A DNA stretch of 29,947 nucleotides. Origin: Pseudomonadota bacterium. Lineage in GTDB: Bacteria > Pseudomonadota > Alphaproteobacteria > Rhizobiales > Xanthobacteraceae. The notes beneath the pieces were generated by a model, which had not been told where the DNA came from, did no database searches, and saw only the letters and a list, made by a program, of their open reading frames with translations. This document shows positions 22,858 to 29,947 of this stretch, piece by piece. Position 1 is the first letter of the stretch. Every line of letters begins with the position of its first letter. Where the stretch lies: assembly GCA_023435725.1 (NCBI GenBank), contig JAEYRD010000088.1, forward strand, positions 1-29,947, given 5' to 3'. Made by a program: the position numbers and the translations under genes.

Positions 22858-24294
22858 TCAATAAGCGTTGCGCGGTCGTATCAACTCGAACCCCGTCCTG
22901 AACATGATATGGATATCGAGCAACAAGCTCCAATTATCAATATACCATAGATCGAGCGCGATCCGCTGCTTCATCAGTTCGAGCTGCGGCGTGCCGCCCC
23001 GGTAGCCTTGGACCTGAGCCCAGCCGGTGATGCCCGGCTTGACGTGATGGCGGAAGGCATAGTTCGCGATCATGCTGCCGTATTCGTAGTCGTGGACCAG
23101 CGCATGCGGGCGCGGCCCGACGATCGACATATGACCCTGGAGCACGTTGAGCAGCTGCGGCAGCTCGTCGACGCTGGTCTGGCGGATCAGACGTCCGACG
23201 CGGGTCACGCGCGGATCCTGTTTGGTCGCCTGCACCACCGCGCCGCCATCCTCCTGCACGCTCATGCTGCGCAGCTTGTAGATCACGAACGGCTTGCCGT
23301 TGAATCCGTGACGGCGTTGCCGGAAGATCACCGGCCCCCGCGACTCCAGCTTGATCGCGATCGCCGTGATGATCAGCACGGGCGACAGCAAGACCAGCGA
23401 CGTCGCCGCGACAATCACGTCGAGCAGCCGCTTGGTCAGCTGATCGAGCGCCGACAGCGGCGCCGGCTGGACTTCCACCATGTAGAGCCGCGGCGGCATC
23501 GAGGTCTGGTGGCGCAGCACGGTCGACACCGCCCGATCCGGCAGCAGGCGCACCGGAAGCGGGATCACGCGCAACCGGTCGAGCAAGGCTTCGACGCCTC
23601 GCGGATCCGCCCAGGACAGCGCCAGGATGATCTCCTCGGCCGAGGCGTCCCGGATGCGCTTCAGCAACACGTCATCGTGTTGCGCCGATCCCGAAGCCGA
23701 GAGCGTGATGCGATCGACCTCGTGCAGGCCAAATCTTGCGAGCAGATCGCTCCTTCCGAACTGCGCCAGCTCGCCCTGGGTCCCGATCACCACCGCACGC
23801 CGGCCGCGGATCGTGCCTGCGACGAGCGTCGAGCGAAGGCCGCGCTTGCCCAGCCAGCGGGCCGCAAGAAGGCTGGTGCCGCCGGTCGCAAAGAAGCAGA
23901 GCACCGCGCCGCGCGATGCGTCCCCGCTCGATTTGAACAGGAAAAGCACGACCGCGAGGACGAGAGCGGCAAGGCACCAGCCGGCCCAGACGCGGCCGCC
24001 GTCGAGTTCGTCCTGCAGGAGCTGGTTCAGCCGGTAGAGGCCGAGGAAGTGCGCGACCAGCACATAGGCAAGGCTCGCCACCAGACCCAGTCCGGCGTAG
24101 AAGCCGATGTCCTCGGCGGTGCCGCCAACCGCACGCTGATAGGCGATGCCGCCAACGGCGCCGGCGGCGACGATGATCGAACAGTCGACCGCGGCAAACA
24201 GAGGCTCGATGAAGCTGAACGGGATGGCGAGACGGACGGGCGGCCGGCTTTCGAACGCCGATGTCGATTCACCCGCATTGGTCAGGTCGGTCAC
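22858..24294 (-). CDS. Undecaprenyl-phosphate sugar phosphotransferase (polyisoprenyl-phosphate hexose-1-phosphate transferase)
   Basis: A 478-aa WcaJ/ExoY-like priming enzyme that transfers a hexose-1-phosphate from a UDP-sugar to undecaprenyl phosphate. The N-terminal part has four or five membrane segments (about 25-170), then a Rossmann-like domain (RRAVVIGTQGELAQFG). The catalytic Bac_transf domain starts near 285: TKRLLDVIVAATSLVLLSPV, then VIFRQRRHGFNGKPF, the RSM-x-V-x-E-D segment, TSVDELPQLLNVLQGHMSIV with GPRPH, and VKPGITGWAQVQGYRG. The start is GTG 24294 with GGGGGCG upstream. It lies 137 bp after the isomerase gene on the same strand and is probably read with or soon after that operon. 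Glucose is the likeliest sugar but this is not provable. Confidence 0.9.
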   Translation of the reverse strand: MTDLTNAGESTSAFESRPPVRLAIPFSFIEPLFAAVDCSIIVAAGAVGGIAYQRAVGGTAEDIGFYAGLGLVASLAYVLVAHFLGLYRLNQLLQDELDGGRVWAGWCLAALVLAVVLFLFKSSGDASRGAVLCFFATGGTSLLAARWLGKRGLRSTLVAGTIRGRRAVVIGTQGELAQFGRSDLLARFGLHEVDRITLSASGSAQHDDVLLKRIRDASAEEIILALSWADPRGVEALLDRLRVIPLPVRLLPDRAVSTVLRHQTSMPPRLYMVEVQPAPLSALDQLTKRLLDVIVAATSLVLLSPVLIITAIAIKLESRGPVIFRQRRHGFNGKPFVIYKLRSMSVQEDGGAVVQATKQDPRVTRVGRLIRQTSVDELPQLLNVLQGHMSIVGPRPHALVHDYEYGSMIANYAFRHHVKPGITGWAQVQGYRGGTPQLELMKQRIALDLWYIDNWSLLLDIHIMFRTGFELIRPRNAY

Positions 24295-24338
24295 AATTCG
24301 CCCCCGGGATAGGTGTCGCGATCCCGGATATCACGCGC

Positions 24339-24351
24339 ATTGTACCACAAT
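24339..24351. promoter_or_regulatory. Small palindrome in an AT-rich leader upstream of the sugar transferase
   Basis: ATTGT-ACC-ACAAT (24339-24351) lies 45 bases before the GTG start, inside a stretch (24336-24385) that is distinctly AT-rich for this DNA. It could be an operator or part of a separate promoter. No -35/-10 pair is convincing and no regulator can be named. Confidence 0.3.
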
Positions 24352-24431
24352 TATGATACTTTTACCGTCGATTAACCATTGCGTCGCCGATGCATGACGG
24401 CGCGTCTGCGCGGTCATTGAACCGTCCCTCT

Positions 24432-25490
24432 CTAGCGCGACGGCGCGGTGTCCGGCTTGGAGTCGGACTTAGAGTCCGACTTGGAGTCCGACTTGGACTC
24501 GAGCAATCTGGACAGCGCGATCTCGTTGACCACGGGCGGGGTCTGCTTCAGCAGCTCCGCCACATAGGCGCGGCGGTTGGCCTCGATGCGTTCGGTCCGC
24601 ATCCGCTGCACCAGCGCATCCCTCACCTCCACCAGCGGCCGCGTATGCGACGCTTCGGTGTCGACGAGCTTCAGGATGTGCCAGCCGTCCTCCAGCCGGA
24701 TCGGATCGGTGATGCCCGATTTCGGCAGGCCGGTGACCTGGGCGCGGATTTCGGCGCGCAGATCCGGCTCGGCGACCCAGCCGATCTCCCCTTCCCGCCC
24801 CGCGCTTGCGGTATCCTCCGACGAAGCCTTCGCGATCGGACCGAACTCCGCACCGGGCTGCTTGATCTTGCGCACGATGTCGTCGAGCTTCTTGCGTGCC
24901 GCGTCCTCCGCGGCCCTGTCAGCGTCCTTCGCGAGGTCGACCACGATCTGCGCCAGTCGAAAGCGGCGGGGAACGAGAAACGCGCTGGCGTTCGCCTCGT
25001 ACACGCTTCTGATGTCGGCCTCGCCCGGATAGCTGTCGCCCAGCGCCGTAACCGACTGCAGATAGGTTTCGACGATCAGGGTATCGCGCGCCCGCGCCAG
25101 CTGCGTCACCACGGCGGGCTGCTGGTCCCACTTCTTGGCCGCGGCTTCCTTGAGCACCAGGCGATTGGCGAGGATTGCGCGCACGGTCTGGCTCAGCAGC
25201 GCCGGATCGCGCGCCATCGCCGCCTGCTGGCGCGCGTCGAGCAGCTGGATCGTGGCGCGAACCTCTTCCGCCGTGACGTCGCTGTCGCCGACCCGGGCAA
25301 TGATCTCGCCTCCCTTCACGGCCGTATTGTCCTGCGTAGCGGGAGCCGCCTGGACCGCCGCAGGAGCTGCCGGCGCAGCCGTCGCGCGCGGGGCCGCGGG
25401 CTGGGGCGGATTGCGCGTCTGCGCCAGTGCCGGTGATGGCACGGTGGCGTACAGCGCGCCGGCCAGCAGCGCGAGCTTGAAAGCGGTCAT
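24432..25490 (-). CDS. Periplasmic parvulin-type peptidyl-prolyl cis-trans isomerase
   Basis: A 352-aa protein with a signal peptide (cleavage probably after ALAQ, residue 24), an Ala/Pro-rich linker, a SurA/PrsA-like N-terminal chaperone part (about 60-165) and a parvulin domain (about 175-275) with AEFGPIAKASSEDTASAGRE, GEIGWVAEPDL and ITDPIRLEDGWHILKLVD. These enzymes catalyse proline isomerisation and help outer-membrane proteins fold. The ATG overlaps the stop of the coiled-coil gene (ATGA, 25487-25490), so translation is coupled. The tail is a (Ser-Asp-Ser-Lys) repeat. Parvulins of this kind (EpsD family) occur in exopolysaccharide loci; here the adjacent porin is the obvious client. 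Confidence 0.88.
   Translation of the reverse strand: MTAFKLALLAGALYATVPSPALAQTRNPPQPAAPRATAAPAAPAAVQAAPATQDNTAVKGGEIIARVGDSDVTAEEVRATIQLLDARQQAAMARDPALLSQTVRAILANRLVLKEAAAKKWDQQPAVVTQLARARDTLIVETYLQSVTALGDSYPGEADIRSVYEANASAFLVPRRFRLAQIVVDLAKDADRAAEDAARKKLDDIVRKIKQPGAEFGPIAKASSEDTASAGREGEIGWVAEPDLRAEIRAQVTGLPKSGITDPIRLEDGWHILKLVDTEASHTRPLVEVRDALVQRMRTERIEANRRAYVAELLKQTPPVVNEIALSRLLESKSDSKSDSKSDSKPDTAPSR
24457..24504 (-). repeat. 12-bp tandem repeat, four copies, encoding Ser-Asp-Ser-Lys
   Basis: Units at 24457-24468, 24469-24480, 24481-24492 and a diverged one at 24493-24504, each close to TTGGAGTCCGAC on the plus strand. They encode the charged tail of the isomerase. The in-frame unit means the tail can vary in length without breaking the gene. 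Confidence 0.8.
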
Positions 25491-26080
25491 GGCTTAGCCT
25501 TCTGTTCGATGATCTTGTCGCGGAAATCCTGGGCCGCGTTCTGATGCTCGACCCTCTTCAGCCCGAACACGGGATCGTGGTCGAGCACCTTCTCCATCGG
25601 ATCCATCTTCTCATATTGCTTGACGGCGTCGCCGGCGATCTTGACGAGGCTGACGTTCTTGGCCTCGCAGGCCTTGGCGCTCGCCTTCCATGTCGTCGCC
25701 TCGCTCTCGAACCTGGCGCGCTCGGCATCCTTGGTCCGCGCCACGCTCGCGGCCTCGCCATAGGCGCTCTTCCACTTCTCGAGTGCGTCGTCGCGTTCGG
25801 CGAGGCGTTCGTTATAGTCCTTCACAGCCTGACGCTGCGACTGCTCGGCCTCCTTGGCCTGGGCGCGGTAGATCTCGACCTGCTTGCGCAGCCGATCGCG
25901 CTCCTGCTCGGTCGAGGTCAGCTTGGCCTGAAGCGCGGCGCGCTGATCCTCCGCCGCACGCGCCTGCGCAGTGGCGCTGCGCAGCGCGTCACGCAGACGA
26001 TCGCTTTCCTGGTCCGCATAGGCGGCCGACGAGACCGTCAGCGCCAATGCCGCGATAAACAAAAAACGCAACAGGCGCAT
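25487..26080 (-). CDS. Exported coiled-coil protein of unknown function
   Basis: A 197-aa protein with a clear signal peptide (MRLLRFLFIAALALTVSSAA, cleavage after AYA near residue 22). Residues 25-135 are a continuous charged helix with heptad spacing (ALQAKLTSTEQERDRLRKQV and onward), so a long periplasmic coiled coil is expected. The C-terminal 60 residues contain MDPMEKVLDHDPVFGLKRVE and may form a small globular end; one Cys is present near residue 137. It starts 2 bases after the porin stop and its own stop overlaps the isomerase start. I do not recognise a family. The setting suggests a periplasmic bridge or scaffold for the porin/TonB system. Confidence 0.8.
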   Translation of the reverse strand: MRLLRFLFIAALALTVSSAAYADQESDRLRDALRSATAQARAAEDQRAALQAKLTSTEQERDRLRKQVEIYRAQAKEAEQSQRQAVKDYNERLAERDDALEKWKSAYGEAASVARTKDAERARFESEATTWKASAKACEAKNVSLVKIAGDAVKQYEKMDPMEKVLDHDPVFGLKRVEHQNAAQDFRDKIIEQKAKP

Positions 26081-26082
26081 GG

Positions 26083-27945
26083 TCAGAACCTCGCGTTGAG
26101 ATCGAGCTGGAAGACGTCCACCGCATAGGGCGCGCCTGCGACCTGGTTCGCGCTCATCCAGCGCGCTGTCAGCCAGACGTTCGACGACAGTGCGAGATTT
26201 CCGCCGACGAAGTAACCCTTGAGATTTGTGCCTCCAAGGCCGAAGTCGGAATCGGCGAAGGCGTCGAGCACGGCATCCGACTCGAGATATTTATAGCCGA
26301 CATACGCGTTCCAGTCCCAAAGCTGCTTCATCTCCCGGTTGCCGACTGTCAGGCGCGCAAGCCACCCCTGATTTCCTCCTTCGTAGATCTGCGGGCAAGG
26401 AAGACTGGCGCAAGCCGCGGCCGGTCCGAGCGGTATGAAGCCGTTGCCCGGGAAGACCGTGCCCGCTCCGATCAGCTTTGACGCGATGTCGCTGCGATTC
26501 CATGCGATGTTCCGCACATACTCGCCATCGATGATGATGTGGATCGGGTCGAAGTGACCGAGATCCAGGCGAGCGCTCAGGTCCACGTTCTGAAACTTCG
26601 ACGCAAGACCGAAATACTGGTACTGGAACTGGGTGCCCAGACCGTTGAATGTCGTCGGGACGATGCTTCGCAGCGGAATGTAGGTATTGCCCTTCTGCGC
26701 AAACGACGGACGTGTCAGGTCCGTATCGCATAGATCCTGAACGCTATAGACGTAGCATTGGCTCGAAATCTTGCCCTGGACGTTGGTGAAGTCGTAGAAC
26801 GCGGCGCCTACCGTGAGTTCGATCTCGGGCTCCGGCCTGAAATTGGTGCCCACCTGAGCGCCGAGCATCCACTTGTCGCGGCTTGGGAGCTTCGAGAAGG
26901 TGGCGTTCGTTCCATCCGACGAAAGCTGCGCTCCGACATCGAATGCCGTGTTGAAGATCGGGAATGCACCGGCGACCGCAAACGGCGTAACACCCGGCGC
27001 GACTTCGTAGCGGCCTTGCGCCGCAAAGCCGTCGAAACCGAGATCGCGGTGATACAAGAGATCCGTCGCAGTGAAGAACGGATTGTCGAACCGCCCCGCG
27101 CTGAACGTCATATCCTTGGTGGGGTTGTACTGGATGTAGGCACGATCCAGCCAGATGGCGTATTTGCTGAAGTTTCCACCCGAGCCTCCCATCGTCTGAT
27201 TGAAGGAGACGGGGCCGTTGTTGTCGCCGGTCGCGACGCGGATTCCACTCCGGAACCCATCGAAAAGTTCGGCCTCGAACCCAAACCGCGCACGAAGACG
27301 CTCTCGGTTCCGATCCTGATCCACGTTGTAGGATGGATAGGTGTTCGGATTGCTCAGATCACTGACGTCGAACGGGCTCCCGGAATTAATGGTATTGAAG
27401 TTCGGAAAATAACCGACCGCGTTGCCCTTCGGGAAGAAGTCGCTCTCGTGCCGTATGCGCACATCGCCATAGAAACGGATCCGCGAAACCCACTCCGGCA
27501 GAGCGCCCGGCGACGCCCAACCCTCCTTATGGGCGCGGTCCATCACCTCGGCCCTGATCTCCTCACGCAGCTGCTTCTTGACGATCTCGGGTACATAGGT
27601 GACGCGCTTGGTGCCGGGCGGCGACGCTGCATCGGCCGCGCTGGTGGCCTTCTTCTCCGCGCCTTCCGCCTTGGCCGCCGCATCGCGCGTGGCTTGCCGG
27701 GCGACATAGGCTTCATCGTCGGCCTGCTTGACCAGCGTCGCCGCCTGCTCCTCGGTGAGCGTTCCCTGCTTCACGAGCAGGTTGATCAGATTGACGGTGG
27801 CGTTCGACGATGGCGGCGCGTCGCGCGACACGGTCGGACGCTTGCCTTGCGGCATCCCGTCGTCCTGGGCCGCCGCGGGTGCTGCGAGCGCAACCAGCAT
27901 CAAAGCCGTCGCGGTCAGCTCTCGCGTCTTCATTTCACGCCACAT
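26083..27945 (-). CDS. Large putative outer-membrane porin (Porin_5-like)
   Basis: A 620-aa protein. ATG 27945 has GAGGTG upstream; ATG 27933 (MKTRELTATALMLVALAAPA) is an alternative that gives a cleaner signal peptide. After cleavage near AAAQ comes a segment NLINLLVKQGTLTEEQAATL, then an Ala/Lys-rich helical region (to about 115) that could be a periplasmic coiled coil. From about 150 (SRIRFYGDVRIRHESDFFP) to the C-terminus VDVFQLDLNARF the chain shows alternating strands of a beta-barrel with the usual terminal Phe. I see no TonB-dependent-receptor plug domain. Two Cys pairs lie in loops near 396/404 and 510/515. It is encoded directly after TonB. The substrate is unknown; polysaccharide or complexed metals are guesses. 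Confidence 0.85.
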   Translation of the reverse strand: MWREMKTRELTATALMLVALAAPAAAQDDGMPQGKRPTVSRDAPPSSNATVNLINLLVKQGTLTEEQAATLVKQADDEAYVARQATRDAAAKAEGAEKKATSAADAASPPGTKRVTYVPEIVKKQLREEIRAEVMDRAHKEGWASPGALPEWVSRIRFYGDVRIRHESDFFPKGNAVGYFPNFNTINSGSPFDVSDLSNPNTYPSYNVDQDRNRERLRARFGFEAELFDGFRSGIRVATGDNNGPVSFNQTMGGSGGNFSKYAIWLDRAYIQYNPTKDMTFSAGRFDNPFFTATDLLYHRDLGFDGFAAQGRYEVAPGVTPFAVAGAFPIFNTAFDVGAQLSSDGTNATFSKLPSRDKWMLGAQVGTNFRPEPEIELTVGAAFYDFTNVQGKISSQCYVYSVQDLCDTDLTRPSFAQKGNTYIPLRSIVPTTFNGLGTQFQYQYFGLASKFQNVDLSARLDLGHFDPIHIIIDGEYVRNIAWNRSDIASKLIGAGTVFPGNGFIPLGPAAACASLPCPQIYEGGNQGWLARLTVGNREMKQLWDWNAYVGYKYLESDAVLDAFADSDFGLGGTNLKGYFVGGNLALSSNVWLTARWMSANQVAGAPYAVDVFQLDLNARF

Positions 27946-27994
27946 GACGTCACCTCTTCTCTCAACTCACTCACAGTCTTTGGTCGTACCGCGC

Positions 27995-28714
27995 TCAGCC
28001 CGGGCTCCGGGCCGAGAAGCGGGTAATGATCGGCATTGGCATGTCTCTGGGCGGCGGCTCGCGCACGCGCATGCCACCCACCACCTGGTCCCGGATCTCC
28101 GCATCGAGCGCGCTGTCGCCGGTCGACTGCGACAGCTGCACGCGGGTCACCTTGCCTGTACTGTCGAGCCACACCCTGACTTCGGATCGCATCACGGCGT
28201 AACGGGTCTTTTCGTTCGCCTGCCAACGCGCTTCGATCTGCGACTGCAGGATGCTCGCGTACCAGCCGAAGCGGCTGTTGCCGCCGCCCCCGCCTCCGCC
28301 ACGGCCCTTGCCCTGCGCCAGACCACCACTGCCCGGCCCGCTGCCGAGGCCGAGGTCCGGCGGCCCCGGCGTCGGATCCGGTCCGGCGTCGGGCGGCGCA
28401 TCGTTCGGAGTCTCGACCGGCTTTTCCTCGACGACGTCCTTGACCGGCGTCTGCTCCATCACCTTCTGCTCGGGCTGCTGCTCCGGCTGTTGTTCGGGCG
28501 GAGGCGGCGGTGGTGGCGGAGGCGGCGGCGGTGGAACGACCATCGTCACCTGGAGCTCGTTCACCTTGCGCGGCGGATCCTTGTCGCCGCTCATCACCAT
28601 GACGATGCCGCTGACCATCAGCGCGATCACTGCGAGCGCCGAGCCGCCAAGCAGCAGATAGCGTCGCCATGCCGGCGTGCCATCCTCGTCGTTGCTGTCG
28701 TCGCCCCACGCCAT
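27995..28714 (-). CDS. TonB-family energy transducer
   Basis: A 239-aa protein built like TonB: a short cytoplasmic N-terminus, one membrane segment (YLLLGGSALAVIALMVSGIV, about 19-41), a periplasmic stretch with 13 consecutive prolines (61-73), Glu/Gln/Pro repeats (PEQQPEQQPEQ), a Gly-rich run of eight, and a C-terminal TonB domain (about 150-235) with QIEARWQANEKTRYAVMRSE, VWLDSTGKVTRVQLSQSTGD and LDAEIRDQV. TonB carries proton-motive-force energy from ExbB/ExbD to outer-membrane proteins. The ATG 28714 has only a weak ribosome-binding site, 9 bases after the exbD stop, so coupling is likely. Next downstream is a porin, with no receptor gene in the window. Confidence 0.88.
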   Translation of the reverse strand: MAWGDDSNDEDGTPAWRRYLLLGGSALAVIALMVSGIVMVMSGDKDPPRKVNELQVTMVVPPPPPPPPPPPPPEQQPEQQPEQKVMEQTPVKDVVEEKPVETPNDAPPDAGPDPTPGPPDLGLGSGPGSGGLAQGKGRGGGGGGGNSRFGWYASILQSQIEARWQANEKTRYAVMRSEVRVWLDSTGKVTRVQLSQSTGDSALDAEIRDQVVGGMRVREPPPRDMPMPIITRFSARSPG

Positions 28715-28723
28715 CGTCGCGTC

Positions 28724-29128
28724 TCATCGAGCCGATGGCTTGGTCGCCATGCCGACCTGGGTGAAGTTGAGGCGGCCGAGCAGATCGAGCACGTCGACGA
28801 CGTTCTGGTACGGGGTCTGGCTGTCGCCGCGCACGACGATCGGAAACTCCGGCGTCAGTGCGCGCTGCTGCACCAGGCGCTGCTCGAGCTCGGGCAGCGT
28901 CACCGGGATCGTGTCGAGGAACAGCTTGCCGTCATTGGCGACCGTGATCGCCTTGGTGGTCTGCTGAGCAAGGCTCGGCGCCGCGCTGGCCTTCGGCAGG
29001 TTCACCTTCATGCCCTGCACGGTCGCCGTGGTCATGATGATGAAGATCACGAGGAGCACGTAGGCGAGATCGAGCATCGGCGTGATGTTGATGTCGTCGT
29101 ACGGCTTGCTTTCGGACTGGACTTGCAT
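28724..29128 (-). CDS. exbD: ExbD/TolR biopolymer transport protein
   Basis: A 134-aa protein with the family N-terminus DDINITPMLDLAYVLLVIFI; the Asp in the membrane segment (about residue 20) is the conserved proton-pathway residue. The periplasmic domain includes LPKASAAPSLAQQTTKAITV, DGKLFLD and VVRGDSQTPYQNVVDVLDLL, as in ExbD. It works with ExbB in the inner membrane as the motor for TonB. ATG 29128 is 4 bases after the exbB stop and the gene is followed 9 bases later by tonB. Confidence 0.92.
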   Translation of the reverse strand: MQVQSESKPYDDINITPMLDLAYVLLVIFIIMTTATVQGMKVNLPKASAAPSLAQQTTKAITVANDGKLFLDTIPVTLPELEQRLVQQRALTPEFPIVVRGDSQTPYQNVVDVLDLLGRLNFTQVGMATKPSAR

Positions 29129-29132
29129 CGGT

Positions 29133-29947
29133 TCACTCCGCCGCCCGCTTCACCGGCTCGTCCGGAAGCTCGTAGGATTCCGCGATCCGCGTGATGAATT
29201 CGTCGACGAAGACCTGCATCTCGCTGCTCACGTCCTTGATGCGGATCGTGAGGTAGTTGTAGGCAAACAGCGATGGAATCGCGACGCCGAGACCCGCGAC
29301 GGTGGCGACCAGCGCGGCGGCAATGCCGGGCGCGATGGCGTTGACGTTGACGTCACCGCTGGCCGCGATCGCCGCGAAGGTGATCATGACGCCGACGACG
29401 GTGCCGAGCAGACCGAGGAACGGGCCGCCGGAGATCGCGATGGTCAGCATCACCATCAGGCGATTGAGACGCTGGCTCTCCTGCACGAAGCCGCTGTCGA
29501 GCACGGCGCGGATCGACTGGATCGCCTGCGGCGACAGCCGGCGGAAACCGCCATTGCCCGAGAAGCGGCGCCGGATTTCCTGCGCGCCGGCCGCGAACAG
29601 ACGATAGAGCGGCGCGGCGTGGACCGCTCTGCGCTGCTTGGCGCCGAGCTCGCCGCCGAAGCCCGGATCGTTCTCCTTGCTGTCGAGCTGCAGCAGGCCG
29701 CCGATGTCGGTCGACGTCTCGCGGAAATGCTTGAGGAAGATCGTGTTGCCGGCCGAGACCCGGTTCAGATACGAGATGCGGTCGACCATGACGTACCAGC
29801 TGATGAATGCCATGATCGCGAGCAGGCCGATGACGACCCAGCCGTCGAGCGTCACCGAGCGCAGGATCACGCCGAAATAGCCGCCGCTGAACCAGCCCGC
29901 GTTCTCCTCGTCGACACTGAAGGAGATCAGCTTGGCCTGGTCGGGCC
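29133..29947 (-). CDS. exbB: ExbB/TolQ/MotA-family proton channel subunit (5' end outside window)
   Basis: The frame is open to the window edge, so this is a C-terminal fragment of at least 270 residues; the GTG at 29870 is internal because sequence upstream (ISFSVDEENAGWFSGGYFGV) is in frame and protein-like. Three membrane segments can be seen: LDGWVVIGLLAIMAFISWYV, then LMVMLTIAISGGPFLGLLGT with VVGVMITF, and AAALVATVAGLGVAIPSLFA. The GPFLGLLGTVVGVM and ALVATVAGLGVAIP motifs are diagnostic of the family. A large cytoplasmic loop lies between the first two. With ExbD it forms the motor for the TonB encoded next. The missing N-terminus may hold a further segment. Confidence 0.9.
   Translation of the reverse strand, partial: PDQAKLISFSVDEENAGWFSGGYFGVILRSVTLDGWVVIGLLAIMAFISWYVMVDRISYLNRVSAGNTIFLKHFRETSTDIGGLLQLDSKENDPGFGGELGAKQRRAVHAAPLYRLFAAGAQEIRRRFSGNGGFRRLSPQAIQSIRAVLDSGFVQESQRLNRLMVMLTIAISGGPFLGLLGTVVGVMITFAAIAASGDVNVNAIAPGIAAALVATVAGLGVAIPSLFAYNYLTIRIKDVSSEMQVFVDEFITRIAESYELPDEPVKRAAE

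Noticed and set aside
26758..29194. Long plus-strand frames (422 and 488 codons) opposite the porin, TonB and ExbD genes
   Set aside because: They lack domains and ribosome-binding sites; the minus-strand genes form a coherent operon.

Overview
The window reads as chromosomal DNA of a GC-rich alphaproteobacterium, most likely Bradyrhizobium or a close relative. This is an inference from codon use, from the protein families (ACAD10/11-like dehydrogenase with partner kinase, BKACE, SAM-domain cyclase, putative porins) and from several intergenic palindromic elements resembling those I associate with that group. I see no rRNA or tRNA gene, no CRISPR array and no complete insertion sequence.

Layout. 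Positions 1-143 hold the 3' end of a trimeric autotransporter (YadA-type anchor). Then come a small exported protein carrying a 15-bp tandem repeat in its signal peptide (281-883) and an M20 deacetylase of the ArgE type (1016-2188). The intergenic stretch 2189-2562 contains a palindromic element, hairpins, an apparent gene remnant and a terminator. Next is a lipid-catabolism block: a kinase (2563-3621) and an acyl-CoA dehydrogenase (3752-4987) on the minus strand, divergent from a PsrA-like TetR regulator (5200-5862). A RidA protein and a 71-aa protein follow. A classical autotransporter (6832-9327) is divergent from an AraC-type regulator (9587-10582), which converges on a BKACE beta-keto acid cleavage enzyme (10588-11466). 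A Gly/Tyr-rich repeat protein (11641-12222) and a 1125-aa SAM/cyclase/ATPase/helical-repeat protein (12675-16052) come next. A CaiB-type CoA-transferase, an MFS transporter and one or two very small genes fill 16305-19431.

The right third is a polysaccharide and envelope locus. An exopolysaccharide tyrosine autokinase (19879-22206, plus strand) faces a minus-strand series. In transcription order this is ExbB (5'-truncated by the window edge), ExbD, TonB, a large putative porin, an exported coiled-coil protein, a parvulin-type peptidyl-prolyl isomerase, an undecaprenyl-phosphate sugar transferase, and an orphan IS3 OrfA-like helix-turn-helix protein. The first six are packed so tightly (gaps of 4, 9, 49 and 2 bp and one ATGA overlap) that they should be one operon.

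How the genes may work together. The kinase/dehydrogenase pair matches the two halves of ACAD10/ACAD11 and the LvaA/LvaC pair of levulinate catabolism, so phosphorylation-dependent 4-hydroxyacyl-CoA degradation is the best guess. The divergent promoter carries a site matching the PsrA consensus. The ExbBD-TonB/porin/isomerase operon beside polysaccharide priming and chain-length genes suggests a proton-motive-force-driven outer-membrane system with its own porin and folding factor. This is the most interesting unexplained assembly here, but its substrate cannot be read from the sequence.
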